Shown here one piece after another: positions 62,287 to 64,000 of a stretch of DNA of 64,000 nucleotides. Positions within the stretch are counted from its first letter, which is position 1. The number at the start of each line of letters is the position of its first letter. A program made the translations under genes and the position numbers. The notes under the pieces were generated by a model that saw only the letters and a list, made by a program, of their open reading frames with translations, was not told the origin of the DNA and searched no databases. The stretch comes from Adineta steineri. Its lineage: Eukaryota > Rotifera > Eurotatoria > Adinetida > Adinetidae. Location of the stretch: contig CAJNOI010000017.1 in assembly GCA_905250115.1 (NCBI GenBank), forward strand, positions 324,685 to 388,684. The letters are read 5' to 3'.

Positions 62287-63518
62287 ATGTATTTCGATAA
62301 ACTTGCTGTAAAACGAAATTTATCACTTTCATCTTTATTAGAAATACTTTCCGATGTACTCTATCGTTATTCAAAACATGATTCATCAATTGAACAACCT
62401 TTACGTTCAATTTTATCCATCGGTAATCAACAAAAGTATAAAACGAAAATAGAATTTCTTTTAAATTATAATTTACAAACTAAATTTTAGTGCACTTTTA
62501 AATTTACCATGTATTGATAGTCAACTTGGTTATATGTGCGTAAAAACAATAACAAGCTTTCCGGAAAGTTCACCAGCTATTGACGGTGCTGTTTCATTAT
62601 TTGATTCAAATAATGGTCGTTTACTTTTGGTTTGATCATAATATTGAAAAGTTCTAGTTTATATCTATAATATTTTAGATAGCTGATGCACAAGAAATAA
62701 CTGCACGACGTACTGCAACGACTTCTTTTCTTGCAACTAATGTATAAAGTAAACTATTTTATAGATGACTAATTTTATTTCGATAAATTTAGTTATTAGC
62801 AATTTCAAAATGGACAGATGATCAAAAGAAAAATGCAACTTTAACTATAGTTGGTTGTAGTACTCAAGGAGAAGCACATCTTGATGTTTTTACTGAATTA
62901 TTTAAATGGAATAAGGTACGAACAAAAAATATATTGATTTATTTAGAAAAAAATTTTTTTTTTGTATATTTAAGATTTATTTATGGAGTCGAACTACGAA
63001 AAATGCGATTAATTTACAATTGGAATATTCAAAAAAATTAAATAATATCGAAATAGTAGAAGATTTAAATGATAATCGTATACAAGAATCAGATGTTATT
63101 TGTACATGTACAGCTAGTGAACAAGCTCTTATTAGCTTGAAACAAGTGAAAAAAGGTGTACATATTAATGGTAAATTAATATAGTTTTGTTTTACAGCAT
63201 TGATAGGCTACTCTATATTTAGCTGTTGGTTCATTTCGTGCAACAATGCGTGAACTTGCTGATGATCTTATGTTATCATCAGATACAAATGTGATTGTTG
63301 ATAGTCGAGAAAGTGCAATGAAAGAAGCAGGTGAAATAATTCAATCACAGGCTAAAATTATAGCTGAACTTGGAGAATTAATTAATAATGAAAAATTTTG
63401 TCAGGAAATATCGAATGAAAAAATAACAATTTTTAAATCTGTTGGCATCGCTATTGAAGATCTTGCAGCAGCTATCGTTCTCCAAGAATCATTAAAGAAA
63501 AATAAAAAAAATGATTAA
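62287..63518 (+). CDS. CRYM: Mu-crystallin / ornithine cyclodeaminase-type ketimine reductase
   Basis: Exons 62287-62435, 62491-62629, 62679-62741, 62793-62915, 62975-63170 and 63223-63518 give 321 residues (human CRYM 314). The family uses NAD(P)H; mu-crystallin reduces cyclic ketimines and binds thyroid hormone. The conserved substrate block reads FDSNNGRLLLIADAQEITAR followed by RTATTSFLATN. The Rossmann motif is IVGCSTQGEAHLDVF, where the usual GxGxQ is changed to GCSTQ. Later blocks are IYLWSRT, DVICTCTA and HINAVGSFRATMRELADDL, then IFKSVGIAIEDLAAA. The N-terminus is short; an upstream ATG at 62254 is out of frame. Confidence 0.88.
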
Positions 63519-64000
63519 TTTTTGAGTTTTCTCTTTTTTTCGATTGATTAAAACTGTGATTTTCGTTTATCTTCCAAATATATATGATAATAAAGTAATT
63601 TATGATTTTTTAGATTTTGATTATGTTCAAGAATTCAACATGAATAGAAAAACTTTCAAACAATGGTAAGATATTGCAACAAAACGATTCATATTATACT
63701 AGTGTCATGGTCAGGGGTGGCGGTTTATAACTAATAGCTATATCCGTCCCTGATCTGATGGATGTCATCATAGAGAAAAGTTTTACTATCCATGACTTAC
63801 TAATTATATACCAGTATCAGACTAATGATCAATAGGACAATATTCTCCAGAAAATAATACCTGTTATAATAGTTTAAAATAGAAGGTTATATTGATTTTG
63901 AAAGAAAAACAAAATTACGTCGATGATTTGTTGTTTTATGAAATGTCAATAGTAAATTCTTTTACTGCGTAATATTAAATAATGCGTACGTCAAGGATAG
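63519..64000 (+). other. Window end, possible first exon of a further gene
   Basis: At 63640 an ATG follows AATTCAAC and opens a short frame (MNRKTFKQW) ending at a consensus GTAAGA donor near 63667, preceded by TTCAAG. It could be the first exon of a gene continuing to the right. The rest holds a weak hairpin (TCAGGGGTGG with CCGTCCCTGA, 63711-63753). Too little to decide. Confidence 0.25.

Overview
The window looks like nuclear DNA of a bdelloid rotifer (Rotaria-like). It is AT-rich, its host genes are cut by short GT-AG introns of about 45-70 bases, and it carries several copies of a spliced-leader (SL) RNA gene whose leader, as I remember it, matches the published bdelloid SL (ending ACAACTTACCAAGAG). 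I built full exon models for 16 spliced genes (84 introns, all GT-AG) by joining open frames at splice sites and checking that phases and total lengths close. Family names rest on recalled similarity; no database search was run.

Region by region. 0-6.5 kb: an acidic protein on the minus strand, the histone chaperone NASP, a coiled-coil plus beta-rich protein in an operon-like position behind NASP, and ASPSCR1/TUG. 7-12.5 kb: a small secreted antistasin-like protein, a putative mitochondrial helical protein, and OSGIN. 13.7-20 kb (minus): TBCEL with a long extra C-terminal tail, and a single-pass membrane protein that may be BRICHOS-like. 20.6-30 kb (plus): isochorismatase-domain ISOC2, an EHD membrane-remodelling ATPase, and a ZC2HC1-type zinc protein. 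30-38.4 kb (minus): SAMTOR directly behind beta-mannosidase, then the splicing factor PRPF40. 38.7-45 kb: a coiled-coil protein, an 84-residue candidate neuropeptide precursor, and a basic nuclear protein. 62.3-63.5 kb: a mu-crystallin/ornithine cyclodeaminase-type reductase.

45-60.2 kb is different. It is gene-poor and holds an assembly gap, decayed genes, LINE pieces, an intronless GPCR, a U2 snRNA gene, two head-to-head pairs of SL RNA genes and an inverted repeat of about 420 bp. One SL RNA gene is split by an intronless, poly(A)-tailed MYG1 gene. The SL leader is joined straight to the MYG1 5' UTR, as in a trans-spliced mRNA, while the SL promoter lies upstream and the rest of the SL RNA lies beyond the poly(A). 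This looks like a retrocopy of a trans-spliced mRNA captured by an SL RNA gene, and it is the most unusual object here.

Trans-splicing gives the window a common thread. SL RNA genes, U2 and PRPF40 all serve splicing, several start codons sit right behind a 3' splice-site-like AG, and two same-strand gene pairs (NASP with its follower, beta-mannosidase with SAMTOR) are only about 90-100 bases apart. Introns also host small inverted-repeat elements, including an hAT-like one with an exact 8-bp target duplication and a nested pair.
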